Assembly: GCF_015712065.1 (NCBI RefSeq)
Contig: NZ_JACFYZ010000004.1
Coordinates: 1 to 64,000 of the forward strand
DNA: 64,000 nucleotides
Source of the DNA: Ectopseudomonas chengduensis
Lineage (GTDB): Bacteria; Pseudomonadota; Gammaproteobacteria; Pseudomonadales; Pseudomonadaceae
Direction: 5' to 3'
Shown piece after piece: positions 7,396 through 18,125 of the stretch. How positions within the stretch are numbered: the first letter of the stretch is position 1; every line of letters begins with the position of its first letter. A program made the position numbers and the translations under genes. The notes below the pieces were generated by a model. The model ran no database searches. It was not told the origin of the DNA and saw only the letters and a program-made list of their open reading frames with translations.

Positions 7396-7458
7396 AGGGG
7401 CACCTGCGTAGGGGCATGAAACATGACCTAACTGGATATGCCCCTAAACATGCCCCTA
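7395..7458. repeat. four TAGGGGCA/TGCCCCTA octamers upstream of int
   Basis: TAGGGGCA occurs at 7395-7402 and 7409-7416, and its inverse TGCCCCTA at 7439-7446 and 7451-7458. Each pair is spaced 12-14 bp and the two pairs face each other. They lie between the integrase start and the tRNA attachment site, where arm-type integrase sites or excisionase sites are normally found. Confidence 0.5.
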
Positions 7459-7501
7459 AAACTTTGGGCTTGCAAGGGAAGAGTGGGGAATAATGGGCAA
7501 T

Positions 7502-7526
7502 AAAAAACCGGCTCATAGGCCGGTTT
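7502..7526 (-). terminator. terminator downstream of tRNA-Leu
   Basis: CCGGC and GCCGG arms surround a short loop (TCATAG), followed in the minus direction by TTTTTT. It lies 45 bp past the tRNA 3' end and would stop tRNA-Leu transcription before the integrated element. Confidence 0.7.
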
Positions 7527-7570
7527 TCTTGGGGTTTCAGGTCGTTTCGGTACAACCTGAGAAGATCTAG

Positions 7571-7610
7571 TGGTGCCCCGGGGGAGACTCGAACTCCCAC
7601 TCCTTTCGAA
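7571..7610 (-). other. probable attachment site (tRNA 3' end)
   Basis: P4-type integrases recombine at tRNA 3' ends. The element's genes begin beyond the CCA end of tRNA-Leu with int closest. The matching direct repeat at the far end of the element would lie left of base 1 and is not visible, so the exact core cannot be fixed. Confidence 0.5.
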
Positions 7611-7655
7611 AACGGATTTTGAATCCGCCGCGTCTACCGATTCCGCCACCGGGGC
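7571..7655 (-). tRNA. tRNA-Leu (anticodon CAA)
   Basis: An 85-nt class II tRNA. The acceptor arms GCCCCGG (5') and CCGGGGC (3') are followed by encoded CCA at 7573-7571. The D-arm contains GGTAGACGC, and the anticodon loop TTCAAAA gives anticodon CAA. A long variable arm follows, then the T-arm with GTTCGAGTC. It reads toward the integrated element, whose integrase lies beyond its 3' end, so the 3' half probably serves as the attachment site. In P. aeruginosa a tRNA-Leu also lies next to queA. Confidence 0.97.
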
Positions 7656-7668
7656 ACGATGGCGGCGC

Positions 7669-7697
7669 AGTATAGGGACGCACCTTGCTTCGGTCAA
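7669..7697 (-). promoter_or_regulatory. sigma-70 promoter of tRNA-Leu
   Basis: Reading the minus strand: TTGACC (7697-7692), a 17-bp spacer, and TATACT (7674-7669), ending 13 bases before the tRNA 5' end. This is a near-consensus promoter for the tRNA. Confidence 0.75.
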
Positions 7698-7844
7698 TCG
7701 GCGTTAGCGCAGTGATTGGTTGATCTACTAACGGCAATGGCGCGGCTAGTGGCATACGGCTTTTATTGCGTGGTTACCGCTAGTATCGTCCGTTGTCATC
7801 AAGAGCGCTGAGCGCGACGTGCATAGAGTGTCCGGGGCAGGCCA

Positions 7845-8633
7845 ATGTTGGGAGGGGGAGTGATCAACGTCTTGTGCGGAGCACTTGTTGCCGGTCTGCT
7901 ATTTACGTCCGTTGTTCAGGCCAAGACGCTGACCTACGCCGTGACCGATGAGAGCTGGGTGCCGTACTGGATTGTCGATGAGCAACGGGTCAGTGGAATT
8001 CTCCACGAGTTCATGCTCGCGCTGGATGAGCGATTGCCAGAGGAGCTGCAAGCCAGTCACCCGCTGCCGCCTCTGCGGACGCAGAAGCTGTTCCGTGAAG
8101 GGCAAGTGCAGATCGAATGTTGCGTGAGCAAAAGCTGGCGTAGCGATAGCGATCAGGAGTCGGTGTCGTTATGGACGGTGCCGGTGCTGGAAACCGAAGA
8201 AATGTTGATCTTCGCGCCGGGCAGACGTTTTCCCTACCAGCATCTGCAGGATTTGCAGGGACGCTCAATCGCGACGGTACGCGGTTATGGTTATGCCGGC
8301 AGTGAGTATTTTCAGCGCAACGATGGCGCCGATGCCCGAGCGCTGATCTATCTGGTGGCTCAGGGGCGTAGTGACGCCGGTATTCTGGATCGCCTGGAGT
8401 GGCGCTATCTTCAGCATGAAGATGCGCAGTTGCAGGCACCACGTTGGCAGGTAGAAGAAGGGCCGACGATCAATCGCTCTCAGCTGCGCCTGCGCCTGCA
8501 TCGACAGTTGGCCGGGCGGCTTGAGGTATTCAATGCTGCCATTCGTTCTCTGCAAGTCGATGGCACCCTGGCGCGTATCGTCGCTAGGTACGCGCCTAAG
8601 GCTCACGTGGTCGGCCTGGTGGAAATCCGGTAA
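7845..8633 (+). CDS. periplasmic substrate-binding protein, SBP_bac_3-like (262 aa)
   Basis: A signal peptide ([15 protein letters not shown], cleavage about residue 27) precedes a two-lobed family-3 solute-binding fold: [33 protein letters not shown], then [20 protein letters not shown] and [16 protein letters not shown]. No permease or ATPase gene lies beside it. It is therefore either an orphan binding protein, as is common in Pseudomonas, or a sensor-type periplasmic protein. The ligand is not predictable. A GTG at 7860 is an alternative start, but its purine-rich stretch is too close to serve as a ribosome site. Confidence 0.8.
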   Translation: MLGGGVINVLCGALVAGLLFTSVVQAKTLTYAVTDESWVPYWIVDEQRVSGILHEFMLALDERLPEELQASHPLPPLRTQKLFREGQVQIECCVSKSWRSDSDQESVSLWTVPVLETEEMLIFAPGRRFPYQHLQDLQGRSIATVRGYGYAGSEYFQRNDGADARALIYLVAQGRSDAGILDRLEWRYLQHEDAQLQAPRWQVEEGPTINRSQLRLRLHRQLAGRLEVFNAAIRSLQVDGTLARIVARYAPKAHVVGLVEIR

Positions 8634-8668
8634 GCTTTGCCACCCTGCAGAAATACCCCCTCCGAATC

Positions 8669-10848
<2,180 letters not shown>

Positions 10849-10888
10849 TTCCCGAACGATTCAAGATCTTTTCCATTAGGAGTGATAC

Positions 10889-11218
10889 ATGAGCTTTTTC
10901 ATCCCCGCCGCTTACGCTGACACCGCGGCTGCTGGCCCTGCCGGCAGCGGTTTCGAGTGGGTTTTCCTGATCGGCTTTCTGGTCATCTTCTATCTGATGA
11001 TCTGGCGTCCGCAGGCCAAACGCGCCAAGGAACACAAGAACCTGCTCGGCAGCCTGCAGAAGGGCGACGAAGTGGTCACCAGCGGCGGTATCGCTGGCAA
11101 GGTGTCCAAGGTTGCTGACGATTTCGTGGTGATCGAGGTGTCTGACACCGTCGAGCTGAAATTCCAGAAGCAGGCCATCGCTGCCACTCTGCCCAAGGGC
11201 ACGCTGAAAGCCATCTGA
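10889..11218 (+). CDS. yajC: preprotein translocase subunit YajC
   Basis: A single-span inner membrane protein of the SecDF-YajC complex. An N-terminal segment (MSFFIPAAYADTAAA) precedes the transmembrane helix FEWVFLIGFLVIFYLMIW. The cytoplasmic part follows with RPQAKRAKEHKNLLGSLQKG and DEVVTSGGIAGKV, the family hallmarks. AGGAG lies seven bases before the ATG. It is separated from secD by 225 bp that hold a repeat element (11255-11406), which is unusual for this operon. Confidence 0.97.
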   Translation: MSFFIPAAYADTAAAGPAGSGFEWVFLIGFLVIFYLMIWRPQAKRAKEHKNLLGSLQKGDEVVTSGGIAGKVSKVADDFVVIEVSDTVELKFQKQAIAATLPKGTLKAI

Positions 11219-11254
11219 TTCGGTTCTTAGTTTCCATTCGACGGGGCGCTTTAG

Positions 11255-11406
11255 GGCACTTCTAAAAACGTAGGCGAGGCAGCCAGCGCAAGGCAAAAAC
11301 AGGCGAAAAACGGCCGGGGTCGCGACCGACTTTACGAGCGATTTTCGAGCATTTTGAGCCTGTTTTTAACGCAGCGATGGCAACGCAGGTAGTTTTTAGA
11401 GGTGCA
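11255..11406. repeat. non-coding inverted-repeat element, copy 1 (yajC-secD)
   Basis: About 152 bp with no ORF. The ends are inverted repeats: GCACTTCTAAAAAC at 11256-11269 and GTTTTTAGAGGTGC at 11392-11405 (one mismatch). Inside are the boxes GCAAGGC (11288-11294) and AACGCAGC (11368-11375), and a perfect 10-bp inner stem AAAAACAGGC/GCCTGTTTTT (11295-11304, 11358-11367). CTTTAG flanks both sides (11249-11254, 11407-11412) and looks like a target duplication. Removing the element restores the palindrome GGGGCGCTTTAGCGCCCC. Copies 2 and 3 share the architecture. Confidence 0.8.
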
Positions 11407-11443
11407 CTTTAGCGCCCCGCGTCATAAAGCGGGCGGCTCGTTC

Positions 11444-13312
11444 ATGCTCAATAAATACCCTCTGTGGAAGTACTTGCTGATTTTGTCCGTTCTGGCAATC
11501 GGCCTGGTGTACTCCATTCCTAACCTTTATCCAGACGATCCTGCCGTACAGATCAGTGGCGCCAGCTCGGCGCTGAGCATCGAGCAGGCAGATGTCGACC
11601 GCGCCAGCAAAGCGCTGCAGGACGCCGGTATTGCCGTCAAGGCTGCCAGCATCGACGAGCGTGGCCGCGGTGGTCTGATTCGTCTGACCAGGCAGGATGA
11701 CCAGTTGCCGGCCAAGGACATCGTCCGCCGTGCGCTGGGCGATGATTACGTCGTGGCGCTGAACCTGGCGCAAACCACCCCCGACTGGCTGCGTAGCCTG
11801 GGTGCGAGCCCGATGAAGCTCGGCTTGGACCTGTCTGGTGGTGTGCACTTCCTGCTGGAAGTCGACATGGACAAGGCGCTGGATGTGCGCCGCAAGGTCT
11901 ATGAAGGTGAGATCAAGAGCCTGCTGCGCAAGGAGCGTATTCGCTACCGCAGCATGCCGGAAAGCAATGGTCGGATTCAGCTCGGCTTCGCCGACAGCGA
12001 CACGCTGGACAAGGCGCAGCGCCTGATCCGCAAGGATTACAGCGATTTCGAATTGACCACTGTCGAGCGCAGCGGCCAGCAGATTCTGCAGTTGGGTCTG
12101 ACTCAGGCGAAGATCGCTGAGATTCGTGAGTACTCCATTCGCCAGAACCTCACCACTGTACGCAATCGCGTCAATGAACTGGGTGTGGCCGAGCCGCTGG
12201 TGCAGCGCCAGGGCGCCAACCGCATCGTGGTGGAGCTGCCGGGCGTGCAGGACACTGCCGAGGCCAAGCGTATTCTCGGCAAGACCGCCAACTTGGAGTT
12301 CCGTCTGCAGGCCGACCCCAATGCGCCGCGTGGCGCCACCGAGTCCTTCGGCTTCCGTGAGGAAGGTCGTCCGCCGGTACAGCTGGAGCGTGAGCTGATC
12401 ATCACTGGCGATCAGGTGACCGACGCCCAGGCCAGTTTTGACGAGAACGGTCGCCCGCAGGTGAACATTCGCCTCGATGGTCACGGCGGCGAGCTGATGA
12501 ACCGCGCCACGCGTAACAATGTCGGCCGCAGCATGGCGGTGATCTTCATCGAGCAGAAGCCGGTCACCCGCTACGTACGTCAGACTATCGACGGCGTCGA
12601 GCAGGAAGTTGCCATTTCTTCCTTCGTGGAAGAGAAGAAGATCATCAGCCTGGCGACCATCCAGTCGGCACTGGGCAGCCAGTTCCGCATCACCGGCCTG
12701 AACGGCCAGGGCGAGTCGTCCGAGCTGGCGCTGCTGCTGCGTGCCGGTGGTCTGGCGGCACCGATGTACTTCGCTGAAGAGCGCACCATTGGCCCGAGCC
12801 TGGGTGCCGAGAACATTGCCAAGGGTATTGCTTCCACCGAGTGGGCGATGATCTTCGTGGCTATCTTCATCATTGCCATCTATCGCTTCTTCGGTGTGCT
12901 GGCGACCGTTGCCCTGGCGTTCAACCTGGTGCTGCTGGTCGGTCTGATGTCGGCCATTGGCGCGACTCTGACCCTGCCGGGTATCGCCGGTATCGTGCTG
13001 ACCCTGGGGATGGCGGTTGACGCCAACGTGCTGATTTTCTCGCGGATACGCGAGGAACTGGCCAATGGGCTGCCGGTGCAGCGTGCCCTGCATGAGGGCT
13101 TCGATCGTGCCTATTCGGCGATTCTGGACAGTAACCTGACCACCTTGTTGGTGGGCGGCATCCTGTTCGCGATGGGGACCGGTCCGGTGAAAGGCTTCGC
13201 GGTAACGCTGTCGCTGGGCATCCTTACGTCGATGTTCACCGCCATCATGTTCACCCGTGGTCTGGTCAACCTGATCTTCGGTGGCCGTAACTTCAAGAAG
13301 CTGTGGATCTGA
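11444..13312 (+). CDS. secD: protein translocase subunit SecD
   Basis: An inner membrane RND-type protein that, with SecF, pulls translocated proteins into the periplasm using the proton gradient. The 622-aa protein has TM1 (WKYLLILSVLAIGLVYSIPN), a large periplasmic P1 domain, the family motif LGLDLSGGVHFLLEV, and five C-terminal TM helices with GIVLTLGMAVDANVLIFSRI. I start at ATG 11444 (MLNKYPLWKYLL); the frame opens upstream within the repeat flank. It is followed by secF 9 bp later. Confidence 0.97.
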   Translation: MLNKYPLWKYLLILSVLAIGLVYSIPNLYPDDPAVQISGASSALSIEQADVDRASKALQDAGIAVKAASIDERGRGGLIRLTRQDDQLPAKDIVRRALGDDYVVALNLAQTTPDWLRSLGASPMKLGLDLSGGVHFLLEVDMDKALDVRRKVYEGEIKSLLRKERIRYRSMPESNGRIQLGFADSDTLDKAQRLIRKDYSDFELTTVERSGQQILQLGLTQAKIAEIREYSIRQNLTTVRNRVNELGVAEPLVQRQGANRIVVELPGVQDTAEAKRILGKTANLEFRLQADPNAPRGATESFGFREEGRPPVQLERELIITGDQVTDAQASFDENGRPQVNIRLDGHGGELMNRATRNNVGRSMAVIFIEQKPVTRYVRQTIDGVEQEVAISSFVEEKKIISLATIQSALGSQFRITGLNGQGESSELALLLRAGGLAAPMYFAEERTIGPSLGAENIAKGIASTEWAMIFVAIFIIAIYRFFGVLATVALAFNLVLLVGLMSAIGATLTLPGIAGIVLTLGMAVDANVLIFSRIREELANGLPVQRALHEGFDRAYSAILDSNLTTLLVGGILFAMGTGPVKGFAVTLSLGILTSMFTAIMFTRGLVNLIFGGRNFKKLWI

Positions 13313-13321
13313 GGTGCAGCC

Positions 13322-14239
13322 ATGATCAAGTCAACCATTCGTTTCATGGCGATCCGCAATATCGCCTTCTCCATTACGGTCGTGCTGACGCTGATCGGTC
13401 TCGGCGCGCTGTTTGCCAAAGGGCTGAATTTTGGCCTGGATTTCACCGGTGGTACCCTGATCGAACTGCAGTATGAGCAGCCGGCCAATCTCGATCTGAT
13501 CAAGAGCGAGTTGGGCCAGGCAGGCTATGCCGATGCTGTGGTGCAGAGCTTCGGTGCCAGTACCGATGTGCTGGTGCGTCTGGCTGGCGATTCCCCTGAT
13601 CTGGGTAATGAGGTCGCGGCTGCGCTGCGCAAGGTCGACGAGGCGGCGCGCTTCGAGGTCAAGCGCGTCGAGTTCGTCGGCCCACAGGTGGGTGAGGAGC
13701 TGCGTGACCAGGGCGGTATCGCCATGCTCCTGGCGCTCGGCGGGATCATGCTCTACCTGGCTTTCCGCTTTCAGTGGAAGTTTGGTGTTGGTGCGATCGC
13801 TTCGCTGGTGCACGACGTGGTGATCACCCTGGGTGTGCTGGCGTTCTTCCAGATTCCATTCGACCTGACTGTGCTGGCGGCGGTGCTGGCCATGATCGGT
13901 TACTCGCTCAACGACACCATCATCATCTACGACCGGATTCGTGAGAACTTCCGTGTACTGCGCAAGACCTCGCTGATCGAGAACATCGACGTTTCGATCA
14001 CTCAGACCCTTCTGCGTACCATCGCCACCTCGCTGTCCACTGCACTGGCCTTGTTGGCACTGCTGTTTTTCGGCGGTGACGTACTGGCGGCCTTCGCGCT
14101 GACCCTGTTGGTCGGTGTGGTGGTGGGGACCTACTCGTCGGTCTACATCGGCGCCACGGTGCTGGTGTGGTTGAAGCTCAGCGTGGAGGATCTGATTCCT
14201 CCTGTGGCCGAGGCCGAGGCAGACGACGGTCGTCCATGA
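13322..14239 (+). CDS. secF: protein translocase subunit SecF
   Basis: The partner of SecD. 305 aa with TM1 (AFSITVVLTLIGLGALFAKG), the motif GLNFGLDFTGGTLIEL, a short periplasmic domain, and C-terminal helices carrying MIGYSLNDTIIIYDRIREN. Length and motif order are standard. A strong stem-loop terminator follows at 14271-14303, ending the queA-to-secF transcription unit. Confidence 0.97.
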   Translation: MIKSTIRFMAIRNIAFSITVVLTLIGLGALFAKGLNFGLDFTGGTLIELQYEQPANLDLIKSELGQAGYADAVVQSFGASTDVLVRLAGDSPDLGNEVAAALRKVDEAARFEVKRVEFVGPQVGEELRDQGGIAMLLALGGIMLYLAFRFQWKFGVGAIASLVHDVVITLGVLAFFQIPFDLTVLAAVLAMIGYSLNDTIIIYDRIRENFRVLRKTSLIENIDVSITQTLLRTIATSLSTALALLALLFFGGDVLAAFALTLLVGVVVGTYSSVYIGATVLVWLKLSVEDLIPPVAEAEADDGRP

Positions 14240-14270
14240 TGTTGTGACGCGCTTCATGAAAGTCAGCGAA

Positions 14271-14303
14271 AGCCGCGGCAAGTCGAACTTGTCGCGGCTT
14301 TTT
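14271..14303 (+). terminator. terminator after secF
   Basis: AGCCGCGGCAAGT and ACTTGTCGCGGCT arms (one mismatch) with loop CGA, followed by TTTTT. It ends the queA-tgt-yajC-secD-secF unit. Confidence 0.85.
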
Positions 14304-14356
14304 GCTGTCCTAGGCAGGGAGAAGGGCGCGAGTCGCCGAGCCTAGGAGACACAAAA

Positions 14357-14899
14357 ATGAATAAATCAATGTTGGTAGGTGCCGTGCTGGGTGCTGTGGG
14401 TGTGACCGCTGGTGGGGCCGTCGCCACCTACAGTCTGGTTGATCGTGGCCCGGACTATGCCGAGGTGCTGGCCGTAACCCCGATCAATGAAACCGTGAAA
14501 ACGCCGCGGGAAGTGTGCAAGGACGTGGCTGTCACTCGTCAACGTCCTGTGCAAGACCAGCACCAGATCGCTGGCACCGCTATCGGCGCCATTGCTGGTG
14601 GCCTGCTGGGTAATCAGGTCGGTGGCGGTACCGGCAAGAAGATTGCCACCGTGGCAGGTGCGGTCGGCGGTGGTTACGCCGGCAACAAGATTCAGGAAGG
14701 CATGCAGCAGCGAGATACCTATACCACCACCGAAACCCGCTGCAATACCGTGACCGACACCAGCGAGAAGCTGGTGGGCTATGACGTGAAGTATCAGCTG
14801 GGCGAGAAGGTCGGTACCGTGCGCATGGATCGTGATCCGGGCAGCCGTATTCCGGTCAACAAGCAAGGTGAGCTGGTGCTGGTGCAGCAGGCTCAGTAA
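14357..14899 (+). CDS. glycine-zipper 2TM domain protein (180 aa)
   Basis: The N-terminus MLVGAVLGAVGVTAGGAVATY is a membrane anchor or uncleaved signal. The centre has a glycine-zipper pair (AGTAIGAIAGGLLGNQVGGG, KIATVAGAVGGGYAGNKIQE) as in SlyB/17-kDa antigen-type outer envelope proteins. The C-terminus (YDVKYQLGEKVGTVRMDRDP) is a small beta domain. There is no lipobox. It corresponds by position to P. aeruginosa PA3819, between secF and suhB. Glycine-zipper envelope proteins often respond to envelope or osmotic stress; the function here is not known. Confidence 0.85.
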   Translation: MNKSMLVGAVLGAVGVTAGGAVATYSLVDRGPDYAEVLAVTPINETVKTPREVCKDVAVTRQRPVQDQHQIAGTAIGAIAGGLLGNQVGGGTGKKIATVAGAVGGGYAGNKIQEGMQQRDTYTTTETRCNTVTDTSEKLVGYDVKYQLGEKVGTVRMDRDPGSRIPVNKQGELVLVQQAQ

Positions 14900-14913
14900 G
14901 AATCTAAAGCAAT

Positions 14914-14939
14914 AAAAAACGCCCCTCGGGGCGTTTTTT
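14914..14939. terminator. bidirectional terminator between the glycine-zipper gene and suhB
   Basis: AAAAAACGCCCC and GGGGCGTTTTTT arms with loop TC give A- and T-tracts on both strands. It serves the convergent genes ending at 14899 (+) and 14955 (-). Confidence 0.9.
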
Positions 14940-14954
14940 ATTGTTCGATGGAAC

Positions 14955-15770
14955 TCAGCGCTTCATCGAGGGTGCCAGATGTGGCTGGATCGCGGTCAGC
15001 ACGGCCTTGAAGCATTTGGTGTTGCCGGCAACGATCTGGCCTTTCTCAAGGAATTCGTGACCACCAGTAAAGTCGCTGACCAGGCCGCCTGCTTCCTGAA
15101 TCAGCAGGGCGCCGGCTGCCATGTCCCACTCGGACAAGCCGAATTCCCAGAAGGCGTCGTAGCGGCCGGCTGCGACATAAGCCAGATCCAGGCTGGCGGC
15201 ACCGGCACGGCGTACGCCGGCGGTCTGGCCGACCAGGCTGCGGAACATGCCCAGGTAGTTCTCGAGGTTGTCCAGTTGTTCGTTGCGGAACGGGAAGCCG
15301 GTACCCAGCAGTGCGCCATCCAGGCTCTTGCGGTTGCTCACGCGCAGGCGGCGACCATTGAGGGCGGCGCCGCGGCCGCGGCTGGCGGTGAATTCTTCCT
15401 GGCGTACCGGGTCGAGAACGATGGCGTGCTCGAGGCGGCCGCGGTATTTGCAGGCGATGCTGATAGCGAAGTGCGGAACACCGCGGATGAAGTTGGTGGT
15501 GCCGTCCAGCGGGTCGATGATCCACTGATAGTCGGCGCCGTCGCCACTGCCTTCCAGCGCGCCGCCTTCTTCACCCAGGAAGCTGTGGGTCGGGTAGGCC
15601 TTGCGAATGGCCTGGACGATCATCAGCTCGGCGGCCTTGTCGACCTCGGTGACGTAATCCTTGGCATCCTTCTCGTCTACCGAGATGACATCCAGGCGCT
15701 CGATGGAGCGAAAGATCATTTCACCGGCGCTGCGAGCGGCGCGCAGGGCGATATTCAGCATGGGCTGCAT
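14955..15770 (-). CDS. suhB: inositol-1-monophosphatase family protein SuhB
   Basis: A 271-aa Mg2+-dependent phosphatase fold with the metal motif IDPLDGTTNFIRGVPHFAIS, GEEGG in HSFLGEEGGALEG, and WDMAAGALLIQEAGG. SuhB proteins hydrolyse inositol monophosphate and, in E. coli, join the NusA/B/E/G antitermination complex on rRNA operons. In P. aeruginosa suhB affects virulence regulation. It is transcribed divergently from trmJ, with about 136 bp between the starts. Confidence 0.96.
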   Translation of the reverse strand: MQPMLNIALRAARSAGEMIFRSIERLDVISVDEKDAKDYVTEVDKAAELMIVQAIRKAYPTHSFLGEEGGALEGSGDGADYQWIIDPLDGTTNFIRGVPHFAISIACKYRGRLEHAIVLDPVRQEEFTASRGRGAALNGRRLRVSNRKSLDGALLGTGFPFRNEQLDNLENYLGMFRSLVGQTAGVRRAGAASLDLAYVAAGRYDAFWEFGLSEWDMAAGALLIQEAGGLVSDFTGGHEFLEKGQIVAGNTKCFKAVLTAIQPHLAPSMKR

Positions 15771-15906
15771 GGGAGGTTCACCTGGGGCGTTAAAGAAAGC
15801 CGGCCATGTTAGCAGAAAACCGTTGCCGATGAAGCGCCGTCTGTACGCTGCATGGCATTAATCGGAGGGCTTGGGTAAGATCGTTGCCCCCTGAAGATTT
15901 CTGAGA

Positions 15907-16695
15907 GTGTCTGCATTGCTGGACAATATTCGCGTGGTTTTGGTGGGCACCAGTCATCCGGGCAATATCGGCGGCGCGGCGCGGGCGATGAAAAACATGG
16001 GGCTGTCGCGCCTGGTGCTGGTCGAGCCGGAGGATTTTCCCAGTGGCGACGCTGTGGCGCGTGCGTCCGGCGCGACCGATGTGCTGGATGCTGCGCTGGT
16101 CGTCGGCAGTCTTGAAGAGGCGCTGGTCGGCTGCAGTCTGGTGATTGGCACCAGTGCCCGCGATCGGCGCATTCCCTGGCCGCTGCTGGATCCACGTGAG
16201 TGCGGCGTGACCAGTTGCGAGCAGGCTGCTGCTGGCGGCGAAGTGGCGTTGGTGTTCGGGCGTGAATATGCCGGCTTGACCAACGAGGAGCTGCAGCGAT
16301 GTCAGTACCACGTGCATATCCCGTCCAATCCCGAGTTCAGTTCGCTGAATCTGGCGGCGGCGGTGCAGGTGCTGGCCTATGAAGTTCGTATGGCATGGCT
16401 CACAGCGCAGAATCTGCCGACCAAGGTAGAGAAGCTGGAGGCTACGGCCATGCTCAACTCACAGGCGGTGACGGCGGATGAGCTGGAGTCTTTCTACGGT
16501 CATTTGCGGCGCGTGCTGGTGATGATCGGGTTTCTCGATCCGCAGAAGCCGCGGCACCTGATGACTCGCCTGCGTCGGCTTTATGGACGCAGTGCGGTGA
16601 GCAAGTTGGAGATGAATATCCTGCGCGGCATCCTTACCGAGACAGAGAAGGCCGTGCGTGGAGAGCCTCACAAGCAGGGGAAGTCTGATGTTTGA
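15907..16695 (+). CDS. trmJ: tRNA (cytidine/uridine-2'-O-)-methyltransferase TrmJ
   Basis: A SPOUT methyltransferase modifying the ribose at position 32 of several tRNAs. The 262-aa protein starts at GTG 15907 ([20 protein letters not shown]). It contains [38 protein letters not shown] and [20 protein letters not shown], which form the SAM-binding trefoil knot. The C-terminal extension (about 90 residues) is the TrmJ dimerisation part. It overlaps the cysE start by 8 bp. Confidence 0.96.
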   Translation: MSALLDNIRVVLVGTSHPGNIGGAARAMKNMGLSRLVLVEPEDFPSGDAVARASGATDVLDAALVVGSLEEALVGCSLVIGTSARDRRIPWPLLDPRECGVTSCEQAAAGGEVALVFGREYAGLTNEELQRCQYHVHIPSNPEFSSLNLAAAVQVLAYEVRMAWLTAQNLPTKVEKLEATAMLNSQAVTADELESFYGHLRRVLVMIGFLDPQKPRHLMTRLRRLYGRSAVSKLEMNILRGILTETEKAVRGEPHKQGKSDV

Positions 16696-17467
16696 GCGCA
16701 TTCGAGAAGATATCCAAAGCGTTTTTCACCGTGATCCGGCGGCGCGCAATGCCTTCGAGGTGGTGACCTGCTATCCGGGGCTGCATGCCGTGTGGTTGCA
16801 TCGTGTGGCGCATGCCCTGTGGCGTTCGGGTTGGAAGTGGCTGGCGCGCGTGGTGTCCAATTTCGGGCGCTGGATGACTGGTATCGAGATTCATCCGGGG
16901 GCGAAGATCGGGCGGCGTTTCTTCATAGATCACGGCATGGGCATTGTCATCGGCGAGACCGCCGAGATCGGTAATGACGTCACGCTCTATCAAGGGGTGA
17001 CTCTGGGCGGTACCAGCTGGAACAAGGGCAAGCGCCATCCCACTCTGGAAGACGGTGTCGTGGTCGGTGCTGGGGCCAAGGTGCTGGGGCCGTTCACTGT
17101 CGGCGCTGGCGCCAAGATCGGCTCCAATGCGGTGGTGACCAAGGCTGTGCCGGCGGGTGCGACTGCGGTCGGCATTCCCGGCAAGATCATCGCCAAGTCC
17201 GATGACGAGCAGGAGGCCAAGCGTCAGGCCATGGCCGAGAAGATCGGTTTTGATGCCTACGGCGTCGGTCAGGATATGCCTGACCCGGTGGCGCGTGCCA
17301 TCGGCCAGCTGCTCGATCATCTGCATGCTGTAGACGGGCGGCTCGAGGATGTCAGCAAGGCGCTGGCCTCGATGGATTGCGACTACCGCGCCAAGGCCCT
17401 GCCTGTATTGCGCGATGAGGACTTCGCCGAGGTGTGCAAGGGGCAGGGCGACAAGCCTGCCGCCTGA
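16688..17467 (+). CDS. cysE: serine O-acetyltransferase
   Basis: CysE transfers acetyl from acetyl-CoA to L-serine, the committed step of cysteine synthesis. I start at ATG 16688 ([20 protein letters not shown]), inside the end of trmJ. An N-terminal helical domain precedes the left-handed beta helix with the catalytic segment [20 protein letters not shown] and [18 protein letters not shown]. Cysteine supply is relevant to the isc genes directly downstream, as IscS uses cysteine as sulfur donor. A terminator at 17476-17508 separates them. Confidence 0.96.
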   Translation: MFERIREDIQSVFHRDPAARNAFEVVTCYPGLHAVWLHRVAHALWRSGWKWLARVVSNFGRWMTGIEIHPGAKIGRRFFIDHGMGIVIGETAEIGNDVTLYQGVTLGGTSWNKGKRHPTLEDGVVVGAGAKVLGPFTVGAGAKIGSNAVVTKAVPAGATAVGIPGKIIAKSDDEQEAKRQAMAEKIGFDAYGVGQDMPDPVARAIGQLLDHLHAVDGRLEDVSKALASMDCDYRAKALPVLRDEDFAEVCKGQGDKPAA

Positions 17468-17475
17468 TGCGCGCA

Positions 17476-17508
17476 GAGGTGGCATTTGCTATCATGCCGC
17501 CTCTTTTT
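17476..17508 (+). terminator. terminator after cysE
   Basis: A 10-bp stem GAGGTGGCAT/ATGCCGCCTC (one G-T pair) followed by TTTTT. It isolates trmJ-cysE from the iscR promoter. Confidence 0.8.
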
Positions 17509-17539
17509 GCGGTCAATCCTGAGTAAATCAATCGGTCTT

Positions 17540-17572
17540 ATAGTTGACTTAAATACTCGGAAATTGCATACT
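17540..17572 (+). promoter_or_regulatory. iscR promoter with type 1 IscR site
   Basis: TTGACT (17544-17549), a 17-bp spacer, and CATACT (17567-17572) form a sigma-70 promoter. It is overlapped by a 25-bp sequence at 17540-17564 whose halves ATAGTTGACT and ACTCGG fit the type 1 [2Fe-2S]-IscR site. Holo-IscR bound here would block RNA polymerase, giving the usual negative autoregulation of the isc operon. Confidence 0.75.
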
Positions 17573-17603
17573 TCGCCGCAATTCAGTGATTCGTGGTAGA
17601 GCC

Positions 17604-18095
17604 ATGCGACTGACTACCAAAGGCCGTTACGCCGTTACCGCCATGCTGGATCTGGCGCTGCACGCACAGCACGGTCCCGTTTCCCTGGCCGATATATCCG
17701 AGCGGCAGGGCATCTCCCTGTCTTATCTCGAGCAACTGTTCGCCAAGCTGCGCCGTGGCAATCTGGTTTCCAGTGTTCGCGGGCCGGGTGGCGGCTATCA
17801 GCTTTCGCGTGACATGCGTGGCATTCAGGTGGCTCAGGTGATCGATGCGGTCAACGAGTCCGTAGATGCCACGCGTTGCCAGGGGCAAGGCGATTGCCAC
17901 TCCGGCGACACCTGTCTGACCCATCACCTGTGGTGCGATCTCAGTCAGCAGATTCATGAGTTCCTCAGTGGCATCAGCCTGGCCGATCTGGTCGCGCGCC
18001 GTGAGGTTCAAGAGGTCGCGTTGCGCCAGGATCAGCGCCGCTGCAATGGCAGGACGCCGCGCCTAGATAAGATTGAAGCGTCTGCCATCGAGTGA
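17604..18095 (+). CDS. iscR: Fe-S cluster assembly transcriptional regulator IscR
   Basis: An Rrf2-family winged-helix regulator of the isc operon. The 163-aa protein has the N-terminal [20 protein letters not shown], recognition region [19 protein letters not shown], and wing [12 protein letters not shown]. The [2Fe-2S] ligands Cys92, Cys98, Cys104 and His107 are all present, so it should be a functional sensor. I start at ATG 17604; the frame opens 18 bases earlier. It precedes iscS by 30 bp and lies behind a promoter with its own binding site. Confidence 0.97.
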   Translation: MRLTTKGRYAVTAMLDLALHAQHGPVSLADISERQGISLSYLEQLFAKLRRGNLVSSVRGPGGGYQLSRDMRGIQVAQVIDAVNESVDATRCQGQGDCHSGDTCLTHHLWCDLSQQIHEFLSGISLADLVARREVQEVALRQDQRRCNGRTPRLDKIEASAIE

Positions 18096-18125
18096 GCAGG
18101 GCGTTTGCCTGATAGGAGAAACCTA

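Noticed and set aside
11396-13093. 565-aa open frame antisense to secD
   Set aside because: It lies wholly opposite secD apart from a short flank, and has shadow composition with no motifs.
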